This document shows positions 51,557 through 60,225 of a stretch of DNA of 64,000 nucleotides, in pieces. A program made the translations under genes and the position numbers. A model generated the notes under the pieces. It worked only from the letters and a program-made list of their open reading frames with translations, was not told the DNA's origin and searched no databases. The stretch comes from Geothrix terrae (lineage in GTDB: Bacteria; Acidobacteriota; Holophagae; Holophagales; Holophagaceae), in contig NZ_JAKZLA010000004.1 of NCBI RefSeq assembly GCF_022808775.1, forward strand, positions 124,001 to 188,000, written 5' to 3'. The number at the start of each line of letters is the position of its first letter. Within the stretch, counting starts at the first letter, position 1.

Positions 51557-52198
51557 TCAATGGGATTTGAGGGCCGTCGCGCGGTCGAACATGAACAGCT
51601 TGCGATCAAAGTCCCGGTTGGTGCTGTTCATGTCCCGCAGGGGCTCCTCCTCGTAGTCGGTCAGGGCTTTCGTGCGGTCGTCGGGATCGTAGGCAAACCG
51701 CGTGGTGAAGTAGGCCCGCGTCAGCTTGGCCTTCGCCTTCGCCAGGAGCTTGGCCTTCCACGTGGCGTAGGGCACGGGCCGGTCGAAGAGCGAGGGATCG
51801 AGGACCTGGACCGTCGGGGTCTTGCCCTCCCTGACGAACACGACAGGTGCGACGTGGTAGGTCAGGCCCACCTCGCCGAAGCGCTGGCTGTCCACGAAGA
51901 GCTCACCCTCCACCCAGGCCTTGGCCGCCATCACGCCCCGGTCGTCGAGGATGCGCACCATCTTGTGGGCCCGGGCGTAGTTGCCGTCCAGCAGGAACCC
52001 GTGTGGGATGTCGGAACGCCTCGCCAGCTCGGTGAAGAGGTCCCCCGCCTCCTGGGGTTCGATCACGGATACGGCGATGTGCTGGCCGTTGTCCGGGGAA
52101 TCCAGGATCTGCGTGAGCCCCGGATTGGCGTGTGCCCCTTGGGCCACGGCGACAAGCCCGATCTGGAGGGCCAGGACGAGGGGAAGGCGCAGGGTCAC
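51557..52198 (-). CDS. Exported protein-glutaminase-like protein lacking the catalytic cysteine
   Basis: A 213-residue protein starting at GTG 52198 (CGGAG seven bases upstream), with a signal peptide (about 1-25). The core DGNYARAHKMVRIL, GLTYHVAPVVF and VLDPSLFDRPV resembles protein-glutamine deamidases, in which a Cys-His-Asp triad is used. His115 and Asp134 are present, but the cysteine position appears to be Asn73 (codon AAC). It may be an inactive relative, or the family match may be only structural. No partner is evident. Confidence 0.6.
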   Translation of the reverse strand: MTLRLPLVLALQIGLVAVAQGAHANPGLTQILDSPDNGQHIAVSVIEPQEAGDLFTELARRSDIPHGFLLDGNYARAHKMVRILDDRGVMAAKAWVEGELFVDSQRFGEVGLTYHVAPVVFVREGKTPTVQVLDPSLFDRPVPYATWKAKLLAKAKAKLTRAYFTTRFAYDPDDRTKALTDYEEEPLRDMNSTNRDFDRKLFMFDRATALKSH

Positions 52199-52283
52199 GG
52201 CGGAACTCCGATCGGTGGCGGACAAGGAATTGGGGACCCCGCCCCTGAACCCCGGGGCGGGATCGAAGGTGGCTCCCATCGGG

Positions 52284-52961
52284 TCAGCCCTTGTGGGCGT
52301 GGACCCGGGCGAAGAGCGCCGCATCGGCCTTGGCGCCGTGGCACTTCCGGCAGAAATCGAGGGTGGGCAGGGCTAGGCCCGCGGCCTTGGCCGCCGCCAG
52401 GTTCTTCATGACGCCCATGGCCTTGTAGTCGGCGCCGTTGCCGTGGCAGGCCTCGCAGTCGAGGCCCTTCTTCGCGTGGGCCGAGGCGGACCAGGAGTCG
52501 TGCTGAAGGCGGTGGCACATCTTGCAGGCTCCGGCTCCCACCGCGGCATGGCCGTTGTTGGCCATGGAAGGCATGGGGCTCGCGGCGGCGGGCGCCGGCT
52601 TGGGCGCAGGCGTCGGGGCCGCGGCGGGCGCCGGAGCAGGCGCGGCCACGGGCGCCGGAGTGGGCGCAGGGCTGGGCGTGGCCGCGGGCGTGACCGCGGG
52701 CGTGACCGCGGGAGCGGGCGTGGCCGGGGCCGGTTTGGGAGCCGTCTCGGCGGCCTTGGGAGCCGGGGCCGCTGGCTCGGCCTTCGTCCCGGCGGTGGTC
52801 GGCTGGGCCGAGGGCTGAGGTGAGGGCTGGGCGGCGGGCGCGCCAGCGGCCGGCGTTGCGGCCGGGGTCGTGGCCGGAGCTGCGGCGGGAGCCGGCGCCT
52901 CCTTCTCGGCGCAGGCCAAGAGGAAGGCGAGCATCAGGGCAGGCACGACCGTTCGACGCAT
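52284..52961 (-). CDS. Tethered trihaem cytochrome c lipoprotein
   Basis: A 225-residue lipoprotein: lipobox LLAC (Cys17), then about 110 residues of almost pure Ala/Pro/Thr repeats (a long flexible arm), then a compact domain with three CxxCH sites (CKMCH, CEACH, CRKCH) and extra histidines that could be distal ligands. It is probably an electron carrier on the outer or inner membrane with reach across the periplasm. It lies between the glutaminase-like gene and the S9 peptidase gene on the same strand, with no obvious functional tie. Confidence 0.85.
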   Translation of the reverse strand: MRRTVVPALMLAFLLACAEKEAPAPAAAPATTPAATPAAGAPAAQPSPQPSAQPTTAGTKAEPAAPAPKAAETAPKPAPATPAPAVTPAVTPAATPSPAPTPAPVAAPAPAPAAAPTPAPKPAPAAASPMPSMANNGHAAVGAGACKMCHRLQHDSWSASAHAKKGLDCEACHGNGADYKAMGVMKNLAAAKAAGLALPTLDFCRKCHGAKADAALFARVHAHKG

Positions 52962-52986
52962 GGGATCTCCGGGGACTGACCCGATG

Positions 52987-55065
52987 CTACTTCCCGGCGT
53001 TCCCGAACACCAGGTTCCGCACCAGGTCCTCGGTCTTCCAGGGGGCGGCGCCGCCGCCCAGGTACGTCTGGAACCACTCGAGGTGGGCGTTGTAGTAGAC
53101 GGGCATGGACTTCAGGTTGTCCGGCCAGTGGCCGTCGTTCTTGAAGACGATGAGGCGGCTGGGCACGCCCATCTCCTGGAGGCCCGTGAAGAACTGCAGG
53201 CTCTGGGTGTAGGGCACGCGGTAGTCTCGCTCGCCGGTGATGACGAGGCAGGGCGTCTTGAAGGTCTTCGCGTGGCTGCTGGGGTTCATGCGCTCGTAGG
53301 CGGCGGCCTGGTCCCAGGGCGTGCCGGTGAGGTCGTGCTCGGGGAACCACAGCTCCTCGGTGGCGCCGTGCATGGAGCGAAGGTCATAGACGCCCATCAT
53401 GGCGGCGAGGGCCTTGAAGCGCGTGGTGTGCCCCTCCAGCCACATCATGGCGTAGCCGCCCCAGCTCCAGCCCATGGCGCCCATGCGGTCCTTGTCCACG
53501 TAGGGCAGCGCCGCGAGATGATCGGCCACCTTCGCGATGTCGGTCTGCACTTTGCCGTCCCAGTCGCCGCTGATGGCGTCCGTGAAGGCTTGGCCGTAGC
53601 CGGTGGAGCCATGCGGGTTCGGGAAGGCCACGATGTAGCCCGCGCCGGGATACACCTGCCAGTCGCCGCGCAGCGTGTCCGACCACATCATCTGCGGGCC
53701 ACCGTGGACGTTGAGGATGAGCGGGTACTTCTTCGCGGGGTCGAAGTCATGGGGCTTCACCAGGAACACCTGGATGTCCTTGCCGTCCGCGCCCTTCACC
53801 CACTGCTCTTCGGCGGGCCGGATGTCCACCTCCTCGGCCACGGCCTGGTTGAAGGCCGTGAGGCGCTTCAGCTCCTTCGCCTCGAAGGTGTAGCGCCAGA
53901 CCTCCACGGGCTCGCCCACGCGGGTCTTGCTGAGGTAGACGGCCTTCTGGTCCGGGCTCACCTGGAACTCGCGGATGCTCTGGCCCTCCAGCATGCGGGC
54001 CGTCTTCCCGGTGGCCACCTCCACGCGGAACAGCGGCCAGCGGCCCTTCTCCTGCACGGTGAACCAGATCGCCTTGCCGTCGGCGGACCACTGGAAGGTA
54101 TCAACCCAGTTGTCGATGGCCTCGGTCAGGACCTTCCGCGCCTTCGTCTGCCGGTCGTAGACGGCCAGGCGGAAGCGGTCGGATTCATGGCCGGGCTTGG
54201 TCTGGAACCGGTAGGCGATGTAGCGGCCATCCGGCGAATACTTGGGGTCCTGGTCCGCGGCGGGGTTGTCCCCCGTGATGCGCCGCGGGGTGCGGTCGCC
54301 ATCCAGGGAGATCAGGAACAGATCCTGGTTGGTGCTGCGGGCCGGCACGGGATCGGTGTTGGTGGTGACGCAGACCTCCTTGCCGTCAGGGCTCAGATCC
54401 CAGGTCTGCCAGAAGGCCGGGTGATCCTGTGTGCCGCTGGTGAGGGCCTCGACCTTGCCTTCGAAGGTGGCCTTGAAGAGGTGGCTCACCTGGAAGTCCC
54501 GCCACTCGGTCCAGTGCCGGTAGAGCAGCGAGTCCGCCAGATGGGCCTGCACGGGGCCCTTCTCCAGCTTGTCGGCCAGCTCCTTCTGCTTCGCGCCATC
54601 CGCCATGGCCTCGGGGAAGACCGAAGCCTCGAACACCACCTGGTTCCCGCCGGGCATCAGCTTGGGCGCGCCCACGCCGGCCTCGAAACCGGTCACCTTG
54701 CGGGCCTCGCCACCCGCCAGGTCCAGGGCCCAGAGCTGGCTGCCCCCGGCGCGGCTGGAGAGGAAGTAGAGCGTCTTCCCGTCCTTGGACCACTGGGGCG
54801 CCGTGTCGGACTTGCCGGAGAAGGTGAGCTGCCGCGAGGCGCCCGTGGCTGTGTCGAGCACCCAGATCTGCGTGTTCCGCGCGGAGGCCTTCAGATCCTG
54901 CGTGGACACTTCGAAGGCCAGCTTCGACCCGTCCGGGCTCAGGGCCAGGTGCTGCACGCCCTTGAGGCGGTAGAGGTCCTCGATGGTGAAGGCGCGCTTC
55001 GCCGCGGCGGCCGCGGGAAGGGCCAGGATCAGGGACGCGATCGGGACGAGGCAGAAACAGCGCAT
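52987..55065 (-). CDS. S9 family peptidase (prolyl oligopeptidase-like), exported
   Basis: A 692-residue serine peptidase. A signal peptide (about 1-22) leads to a WD40-like beta-propeller (about 30-410) and an alpha/beta-hydrolase domain with Ser in MGWSWGGYAM, Asp in ITGERDYRVP and His in NDGHWP. It would act on proline- or alanine-containing peptides in the periplasm. GGAGG four bases before the ATG at 55065 fixes the start. It ends 25 bases from the cytochrome gene. Confidence 0.92.
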   Translation of the reverse strand: MRCFCLVPIASLILALPAAAAAKRAFTIEDLYRLKGVQHLALSPDGSKLAFEVSTQDLKASARNTQIWVLDTATGASRQLTFSGKSDTAPQWSKDGKTLYFLSSRAGGSQLWALDLAGGEARKVTGFEAGVGAPKLMPGGNQVVFEASVFPEAMADGAKQKELADKLEKGPVQAHLADSLLYRHWTEWRDFQVSHLFKATFEGKVEALTSGTQDHPAFWQTWDLSPDGKEVCVTTNTDPVPARSTNQDLFLISLDGDRTPRRITGDNPAADQDPKYSPDGRYIAYRFQTKPGHESDRFRLAVYDRQTKARKVLTEAIDNWVDTFQWSADGKAIWFTVQEKGRWPLFRVEVATGKTARMLEGQSIREFQVSPDQKAVYLSKTRVGEPVEVWRYTFEAKELKRLTAFNQAVAEEVDIRPAEEQWVKGADGKDIQVFLVKPHDFDPAKKYPLILNVHGGPQMMWSDTLRGDWQVYPGAGYIVAFPNPHGSTGYGQAFTDAISGDWDGKVQTDIAKVADHLAALPYVDKDRMGAMGWSWGGYAMMWLEGHTTRFKALAAMMGVYDLRSMHGATEELWFPEHDLTGTPWDQAAAYERMNPSSHAKTFKTPCLVITGERDYRVPYTQSLQFFTGLQEMGVPSRLIVFKNDGHWPDNLKSMPVYYNAHLEWFQTYLGGGAAPWKTEDLVRNLVFGNAGK

Positions 55066-55118
55066 GGACCCTCCGGGACAGCCTCCCAGCATCGCATGAC
55101 CGCCATCCCCTTGCGTGC

Positions 55119-55163
55119 TCAGCCCTCCAGGGCCCGGTGGTTCAGCCCTCCAGGGCCCGGTGG
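55119..55163. repeat. Perfect 22-base tandem duplication at the surE 3' end
   Basis: TCAGCCCTCCAGGGCCCGGTGG occurs twice, one base apart (55119-55140 and 55142-55163). The second copy encodes the last residues (HRALEG) and stop of surE; the first lies just beyond. It looks like recent replication slippage. Confidence 0.85.
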
Positions 55164-55948
55164 ATATCCGCGAAATCGGCGCGGGAGGTGGCGTCCAGGC
55201 TCAGGGGCGTGACGGCCACCACCCGCTCGCGGACGAGGGCGTGGACATCCGAGTCCGGCTCCAGGGCGTTGTGGTCCACCTGCACGGTGACGCGCCCGTC
55301 CTTCAGGCGGCTGTGGAGCCCCGGGTCCTCGAAGGCGAGCTCGAAGTATCGCTGCCGCGAGAGCCGGCTCAGCCGCCAGGGTGTCTCCGGCGTGGCGTCC
55401 TCCGGCACGTCCAGCTTCAGCAGATCCACGTCCTGCGGCAGCCGGGCGCGCACGAGCTTCCGGGCGAACAGGCGCAGGAAGTGCTCCGCGGCGCCCCAGT
55501 CGCGGGACTCGTGGCGCATGAAGTGGTCCGGGTGCATCTGCTGGGAGGCCGCCAGGGCCGGAATGCCGCGGGCGGCGGCCTCCATGGCGGCCCCCACGGT
55601 GCCCGAGGCGCCGATGCTGATGCCCACGTTCTCGCCGTAGTTGATGCCGGAGACCAGCAGATCCGGACGGCGGTCCCGGCACAGGAGGTGGAGGCCGTGG
55701 CGCACCACTGAAGCCGGCGAGCCCTCGCAGGCGTAGGCCCGGACCGCCGCACCGTCCACCTCAAAGGGAACCGCCTCCAGCCCCGCCTCGGGCCGGCCCG
55801 TGAAGCTGCGGCCCATGGCCGTCTGCTGCGTCGCCGGAGCCACCACCAGCACCTCGCCCAGGTCGCGCACGGCCCGGACCGCCGCCCGGAGGCCCGGGGA
55901 CTGGATGCCGTCGTCGTTGGTGAGGAAGAACAGGGGGCGGTGGGTCAT
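55142..55948 (-). CDS. surE: 5'/3'-nucleotidase SurE
   Basis: A 268-residue survival protein of standard length. The metal site FLTNDDGI (Asp12, Asp13) and SGINYGENVG are intact, as is the GTVGAAMEAA helix. It dephosphorylates nucleoside monophosphates and short polyphosphates in the cytosol. The ATG at 55948 has GGAG seven bases upstream. It is divergent from a HAD-type 5'-nucleotidase gene, so two nucleotidases share one 71-base intergenic region. Confidence 0.93.
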   Translation of the reverse strand: MTHRPLFFLTNDDGIQSPGLRAAVRAVRDLGEVLVVAPATQQTAMGRSFTGRPEAGLEAVPFEVDGAAVRAYACEGSPASVVRHGLHLLCRDRRPDLLVSGINYGENVGISIGASGTVGAAMEAAARGIPALAASQQMHPDHFMRHESRDWGAAEHFLRLFARKLVRARLPQDVDLLKLDVPEDATPETPWRLSRLSRQRYFELAFEDPGLHSRLKDGRVTVQVDHNALEPDSDVHALVRERVVAVTPLSLDATSRADFADIHRALEG

Positions 55949-56019
55949 GCGCGGGCTCCACTTCCAGACTGGCCTCCGGGAGGGCCTGCGTCCACCACCC
56001 GCCCTTGGTATCCTGCCCC

Positions 56020-57474
56020 ATGGCCGAACCTGCTTCCTCCGCGCCCCTCGTCCCACCCCGCGGCCGTGGCATCTTCTGCAACCGGACGCTGAACCTGCGC
56101 TCCGTGCGGGCCATCGGCTACGACATGGACTACACCCTGGTGGACTACCGGGTGGCCGCCTTCGAGCAGATGGTCTACGACCAGGCCCGGGAGCGGCTCG
56201 GCTCCGAAGGCTGGCCCGTGGACGCCCTCGCCTTCGACCCACGCATGGTGACCCGCGGCCTCATCGTGGACACGGAGCTGGGCAACCTGGTGAAGGCCAA
56301 CCGCTTCGGCTTTGTGAAGCGGGCCATGCACGGCACGCGCATGCTGGAGTTCGCCGAGCAGCGGGACGCCTACACGGGCACGCTGGTGGACCTCTCGGAT
56401 CCCCGCTGGGTCTTCCTCAACACGCTGTTCTCCCTCTCGGAGGGATGCCTCTACGCCCAGGCCGTGGACCTGCTGGACCAGGGCGCCCTGCCCCGCCCCT
56501 TCGAATACGCCAGCCTCTACCGGCATGTGCGCTCCCGGGTGGACGCACAGCACCTTGAAGGCCACCTGAAGGCCGAGATCGCTGCGGCGCCCGAGCGCTA
56601 CGTGGTGCAGGACCCCGAGGCGGCCCTGGCCCTGCTGGACCAGAAAGCCGCGGGCAAGAAGCTGATGCTCATCACGAACTCCGAGTGGAGCTTCACCGCG
56701 AAGATGATGGCCCACGCCTACGACCGGCACCTGCCGGAAGGCATGACCTGGCGGCAGCTCTTCGACCTGGTGATCGTGGCCGCCCGGAAGCCCGCCTTCT
56801 TCACCGAGCGAGGCCCGTTCTTCGAGGTGGTGGACGAGTCCGGCCTGCTGCGCCCCCTGATGGGCCCTCTCCGGCCCGGCGGCCTCTACCTGGGCGGGAG
56901 CGCGTCCCAGGTGGAGCGGGACCTGGGCATCTCCGGCGACGAGATCCTCTACGTGGGTGACCACATGTTCGGCGACGTCCACGTGAGCAAGCGCTCCCTC
57001 AGCTGGCGCACGGCCCTGGTGCTGCGGGAGCTGGAACGCGAGGTGGAGGCCCTGGAGGCGTTCGGAGAGACAGAACGGAAGCTCATGGCCCTGATGCGCG
57101 AGAAGGAGATCCTGGAGACCCGGCTCTCCCAGACGCGCTTGGCCCTCCAGCGCCTCCACACGGGCTACGGCCCCGCACCCGCCGCCGACGCCGCCGCCCT
57201 GGAGGCGAGGGTGCATGACCTCCGCGGCCAGCTGGTGGCCCTGGACGCCGAGATCGCGCCCCTGGCCAAGGCCGGCACCGAGCTGGTGAACGCCCGCTGG
57301 GGCCTGCTCACCCGGGCCGGCAACGACAAGAGCCACCTCACCCGCCAGATCGAGCGCTACGCGGACATCTACACCAGCCGCGTGTCGAACTTCCTGCACG
57401 CCACGCCTTTCGCCTACTTCCGCTCACCCCGGGGAAGCCTGCCCCACGATCCCTTGGATCACCTGCCCGCGTAG
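56020..57474 (+). CDS. HAD-IG family 5'-nucleotidase (cN-II-like)
   Basis: A 484-residue cytosolic nucleotidase. The HAD nucleophile motif is YDMDYTLVDY (Asp35, Asp37), the second motif LITNSEWSF, and the late acidic motif VGDHMFGDV. A C-terminal helical region (about 345-430) may form a coiled coil. The family hydrolyses IMP/GMP-type nucleotides. A TATCCT hexamer ends five bases before the ATG and there is no Shine-Dalgarno, so the message may be leaderless. Its end overlaps the convergent gene by 16 bases. Confidence 0.88.
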   Translation: MAEPASSAPLVPPRGRGIFCNRTLNLRSVRAIGYDMDYTLVDYRVAAFEQMVYDQARERLGSEGWPVDALAFDPRMVTRGLIVDTELGNLVKANRFGFVKRAMHGTRMLEFAEQRDAYTGTLVDLSDPRWVFLNTLFSLSEGCLYAQAVDLLDQGALPRPFEYASLYRHVRSRVDAQHLEGHLKAEIAAAPERYVVQDPEAALALLDQKAAGKKLMLITNSEWSFTAKMMAHAYDRHLPEGMTWRQLFDLVIVAARKPAFFTERGPFFEVVDESGLLRPLMGPLRPGGLYLGGSASQVERDLGISGDEILYVGDHMFGDVHVSKRSLSWRTALVLRELEREVEALEAFGETERKLMALMREKEILETRLSQTRLALQRLHTGYGPAPAADAAALEARVHDLRGQLVALDAEIAPLAKAGTELVNARWGLLTRAGNDKSHLTRQIERYADIYTSRVSNFLHATPFAYFRSPRGSLPHDPLDHLPA

Positions 57475-58865
57475 ACCGTGATGCCGTAGTGCTCCGGGTC
57501 CCAGGGCGGGTCGCTGTTCCAGTGGCCGTAGGCATGGCTGTCGTCCGTGCGGAACCGCAGGGTGAAGGTCCCCTTGGCCAGGCTGACCACCTCGTCGGCC
57601 AGGCGGTTCTTCGTGGCTCCGCCGGCGTGCCGCGTGTGGTCGTACGCCATGGTCCAGACGCGGTTCCCCGCAGCGTCCTCGATCCAGGCCTCATCGGCCA
57701 TCCCGTCGCCGGTGCCTTCGGCGACGGCATAGATCCGCACGTCGCGGGCCGCCCCGAGGGTGAAGGCCGCGCTGCGGTCCTGGCCGTTCCCCACCCGCAC
57801 CAGCTCCGCCAGCGCGGTCCAGGCCAGGGGCTTCGTCAGGGAGATGGCCGCCAGGTCCGCGTCCGAGGGCGCCGACAGCGTCAGGCCGTACATCCCGGGG
57901 TCGCAGGGCGGCGCGGCGTTCCAGTCCGCGGGGGAGTGGGAGTCGTCCGTGACGAAGGCCGCTTCGTAGTCGCCGGGCGGCAGCGTGACCGTTTCCACCT
58001 GGCGACGGTTCTTCCGCGCCCCGCCGGCGAACTGGGCCTTGTCCATGCTCATCTCCCACACTCGGGCGCGGGTGCGGGCGTCGAGGATCCAGCCGTAATC
58101 GTGCATGCGCCGGCCGCTTCCCTCGCCCTCGGCGTAGACGTGCAGCGTCACGGGCTTCCGGACATGGAAGGCCTGGGACCACTGGCCCTCATCCGTGGTG
58201 GCAGCCAGGGACACGAGGATGTTCTTCCAGCGCAGTGGGGCCTCGAAGACGGCCACCTCGGCGGGGTTGCCGCCGGGCAGGTAGAGCTCCAGCCCGTAGT
58301 TCCCCACCTGCTCCTTCCAGTGGTGGAGGAGGCTGGTGCGGTCCGCTCCGAAGGCCGCCAGGAAGCCCCGGGGACGCTCGGCCAGCTCCGACGGGAGGGT
58401 GCGCCGGTCGATGTTGCGGGTCCACTGGGCGAGGAGCAGGCTCTGGCCGAAGCCGTGGTTGGCGAAGTAGGTCTCGTAGCTTCCGGCGGGCAGGTCCAGA
58501 TACTGGTCCGCCACGCGGTAATCCCAGTCCCGCTTCGTGTTCGCGCCGTCCATCTGCCACACCACTTCGCGGGTGGTGGCGTTGAGGATCCAGCCGTAGG
58601 CGAAGAGGGGCTCGTCAGGCCGGGCATGGACCAGGCGCCGGAGGCCTCCGCCCTTGGCGTAGACGTGGATCTTCATGGGCCGCGGCAGGGTGAAGCCCTG
58701 GCTTTTCACCTCGACGGCCTCGAAGCCCTTCAGAGAGACGATTCGAGGTTCCGGCTCGGCGGCGCGCAGGGTGACCACCCCGAACACCAGGGCCAGGATG
58801 AACGCCGTGATGGCCTGCACCGTTCGGACCAGGGCGGCGGCTTCGGACATGAGGAAGGACGACAT
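57459..58865 (-). CDS. Secreted/membrane protein with three repeated beta domains
   Basis: A 468-residue protein with one hydrophobic segment (about 12-32) and three related units at roughly 56-196, 228-330 and 366-466. Each has a strand ending VYA or IYA, a block such as YGWILDARTRARVWEM, and a final turn; the last two share DDSH...W N...PP.DP..YG. They look like beta-sandwich binding modules. No family is recognised. GGGG four bases before the ATG at 58865. It overlaps the convergent nucleotidase by 16 bases. Confidence 0.7.
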   Translation of the reverse strand: MSSFLMSEAAALVRTVQAITAFILALVFGVVTLRAAEPEPRIVSLKGFEAVEVKSQGFTLPRPMKIHVYAKGGGLRRLVHARPDEPLFAYGWILNATTREVVWQMDGANTKRDWDYRVADQYLDLPAGSYETYFANHGFGQSLLLAQWTRNIDRRTLPSELAERPRGFLAAFGADRTSLLHHWKEQVGNYGLELYLPGGNPAEVAVFEAPLRWKNILVSLAATTDEGQWSQAFHVRKPVTLHVYAEGEGSGRRMHDYGWILDARTRARVWEMSMDKAQFAGGARKNRRQVETVTLPPGDYEAAFVTDDSHSPADWNAAPPCDPGMYGLTLSAPSDADLAAISLTKPLAWTALAELVRVGNGQDRSAAFTLGAARDVRIYAVAEGTGDGMADEAWIEDAAGNRVWTMAYDHTRHAGGATKNRLADEVVSLAKGTFTLRFRTDDSHAYGHWNSDPPWDPEHYGITVYAGR

Positions 58866-59309
58866 GGAACCCCCGACGGGACGCCTCCAAAGTAGGCCCG
58901 ATCGTCCTGGCCATGGCCGTGGATCGGCGAACGGTGGATCCGGACCGGCCACCGATCCGGGGCCGGGGGCTCACGGGCCTGCGGGCGCTCCGGTCCCCCC
59001 GCCGGCCACGGCACTCAGATCGAAGTCCAGCATCGTGGCGAGGGAGGCCGGATCCCGCCGAAGGCGGCCGCGCAGGGCCGTGCCCTCCCAGCCATTCACC
59101 AGGGGATCCGCCAGCTGCCACCTCTGGACAAGCGGGGAAGTCCCCAAAAACAACCCGACATCAATGCCGATTAAATTCAATGGCATGACTTGTTCCACGG
59201 ACCCCTTGGACCGGGGTCCCCGAAAGGGCTGATCGCATTCTTTCAAAAAATGCAACCAATGGGTTGCGTCATTCTCCGGCTCGCCTAACCTGCAACCAGG
59301 AGGTTACAC
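58866..59309. promoter_or_regulatory. Divergent intergenic region with paired palindromes
   Basis: This 444-base gap has no convincing gene. At its right end are two 16-base palindromes with equal arms: GCAACC-AATG-GGTTGC at 59252-59267 and GCAACC-AGGA-GGTTAC at 59292-59307, start to start 40 bases apart. The second covers the ribosome-binding site of the SRPBCC gene. They are likely operators for the ArsR repressor encoded two genes on. Nothing recognisable is seen in 58900-59240. Confidence 0.6.
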
Positions 59310-59768
59310 ATGACGGCATCGAGCACCGACTGCATCAGGAAGGAGATCCATCTCCGCGCGCCCCGCACACGGGTCTGGAAGGCGCTGTCGGACGCCGAGG
59401 AGTTCGGAACCTGGTTCGGGATGAAGCTGGAGGGGCGCTTCGTGCCCGGCCAGCCGGTCTTCGGACGGATCACCCATCCTGACTACTCGCACATCCACCT
59501 GGAGATGAGGATCGAGCGCATGGAACCGGAGCGCCTCTTCTCCTACCGCTGGCACCCCTACCCCATGGACGTGAAACGGGACTACTCGGTCGAACCCATG
59601 ACCCTCGTGGAGTTTCACCTCGAGGCGGCCGAGGGTGGCACCCTGCTCAAGGTGATGGAGTCCGGCTTCGACCAGTTGCCGCCCGATCGGCGCGACGAGG
59701 CCTTTCGCATGAACGATGCCGGGTGGGCGGGCCAGCTGCCCCGGATCGAACGCCATGTCACGAGCTGA
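59310..59768 (+). CDS. SRPBCC (AHSA1-like) protein
   Basis: A 152-residue START-like protein of the AHSA1/activator-of-Hsp90 type, with KEIHLRAPRTRVWKALSDAE at the start and a long C-terminal helix. The family binds hydrophobic ligands; it commonly pairs with an ArsR regulator, as here, where the ArsR gene overlaps its end by 14 bases. AGGAGG lies before the ATG, within a palindrome that could let a repressor or RNA structure block translation. Confidence 0.88.
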   Translation: MTASSTDCIRKEIHLRAPRTRVWKALSDAEEFGTWFGMKLEGRFVPGQPVFGRITHPDYSHIHLEMRIERMEPERLFSYRWHPYPMDVKRDYSVEPMTLVEFHLEAAEGGTLLKVMESGFDQLPPDRRDEAFRMNDAGWAGQLPRIERHVTS

Positions 59769-60099
59769 GGCCCTCTCCCCCGCGCGGCTGAAGGACGCCG
59801 CGCCCCTCTTCGCCGCCCTGGGGGATGCGACGCGCCTGGGCCTGCTTGTCAGCCTCTGCTCCGGCGGACCGCTCACGGTCACGCGCCTCAGCGGCCAGTT
59901 CGACGTCTCCCGGCAGGCCATCACCAAGCATCTTGAAGTGCTCTCCGAAGCGGGACTCGTCAAGAGCGCCCGCCACGGACGAGAGCGCATCTGGACCTTC
60001 GAGCCCAAGCGCCTCGAGGATGCCCACCAGTATCTGGAGCGCCTGTCCAGGGAGTGGGACGTCGCCCTGGACAGGCTCAAGGCCTTCGTCGAAACCTGA
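59755..60099 (+). CDS. ArsR-family regulator paired with SRPBCC gene
   Basis: A 114-residue winged-helix protein: AALGDATRLGLLVSLCSGG, recognition helix DVSRQAITKHLEVLSEAGLV and wing ARHGRERIWTF. It has a single cysteine, so it is probably a non-metal ArsR of the kind that partners SRPBCC proteins. It likely represses its own operon through the paired GCAACC palindromes upstream of the SRPBCC gene. A CCCGG-TCA-CCGGG hairpin follows the stop but lacks a T-run. Confidence 0.87.
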   Translation: MSRAEALSPARLKDAAPLFAALGDATRLGLLVSLCSGGPLTVTRLSGQFDVSRQAITKHLEVLSEAGLVKSARHGRERIWTFEPKRLEDAHQYLERLSREWDVALDRLKAFVET

Positions 60100-60225
60100 A
60101 ATCAACCCGGTCACCGGGGGCGGACCGCTCGTCCCCGATATTCCCAGAACCCGCGCGAAGCGGGCGGATCCCCGTCTGCCTTCCGTCGGCCACCCGCGCT
60201 CCGGCGCTTTCCCCTAGGAGGACCC

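Noticed and set aside
58971-59255. Possible 94-residue minus-strand gene in the gap left of the SRPBCC gene
   Set aside because: No ribosome-binding site and no recognisable domain, and it would overlap the paired palindromes. Not enough to call a gene.
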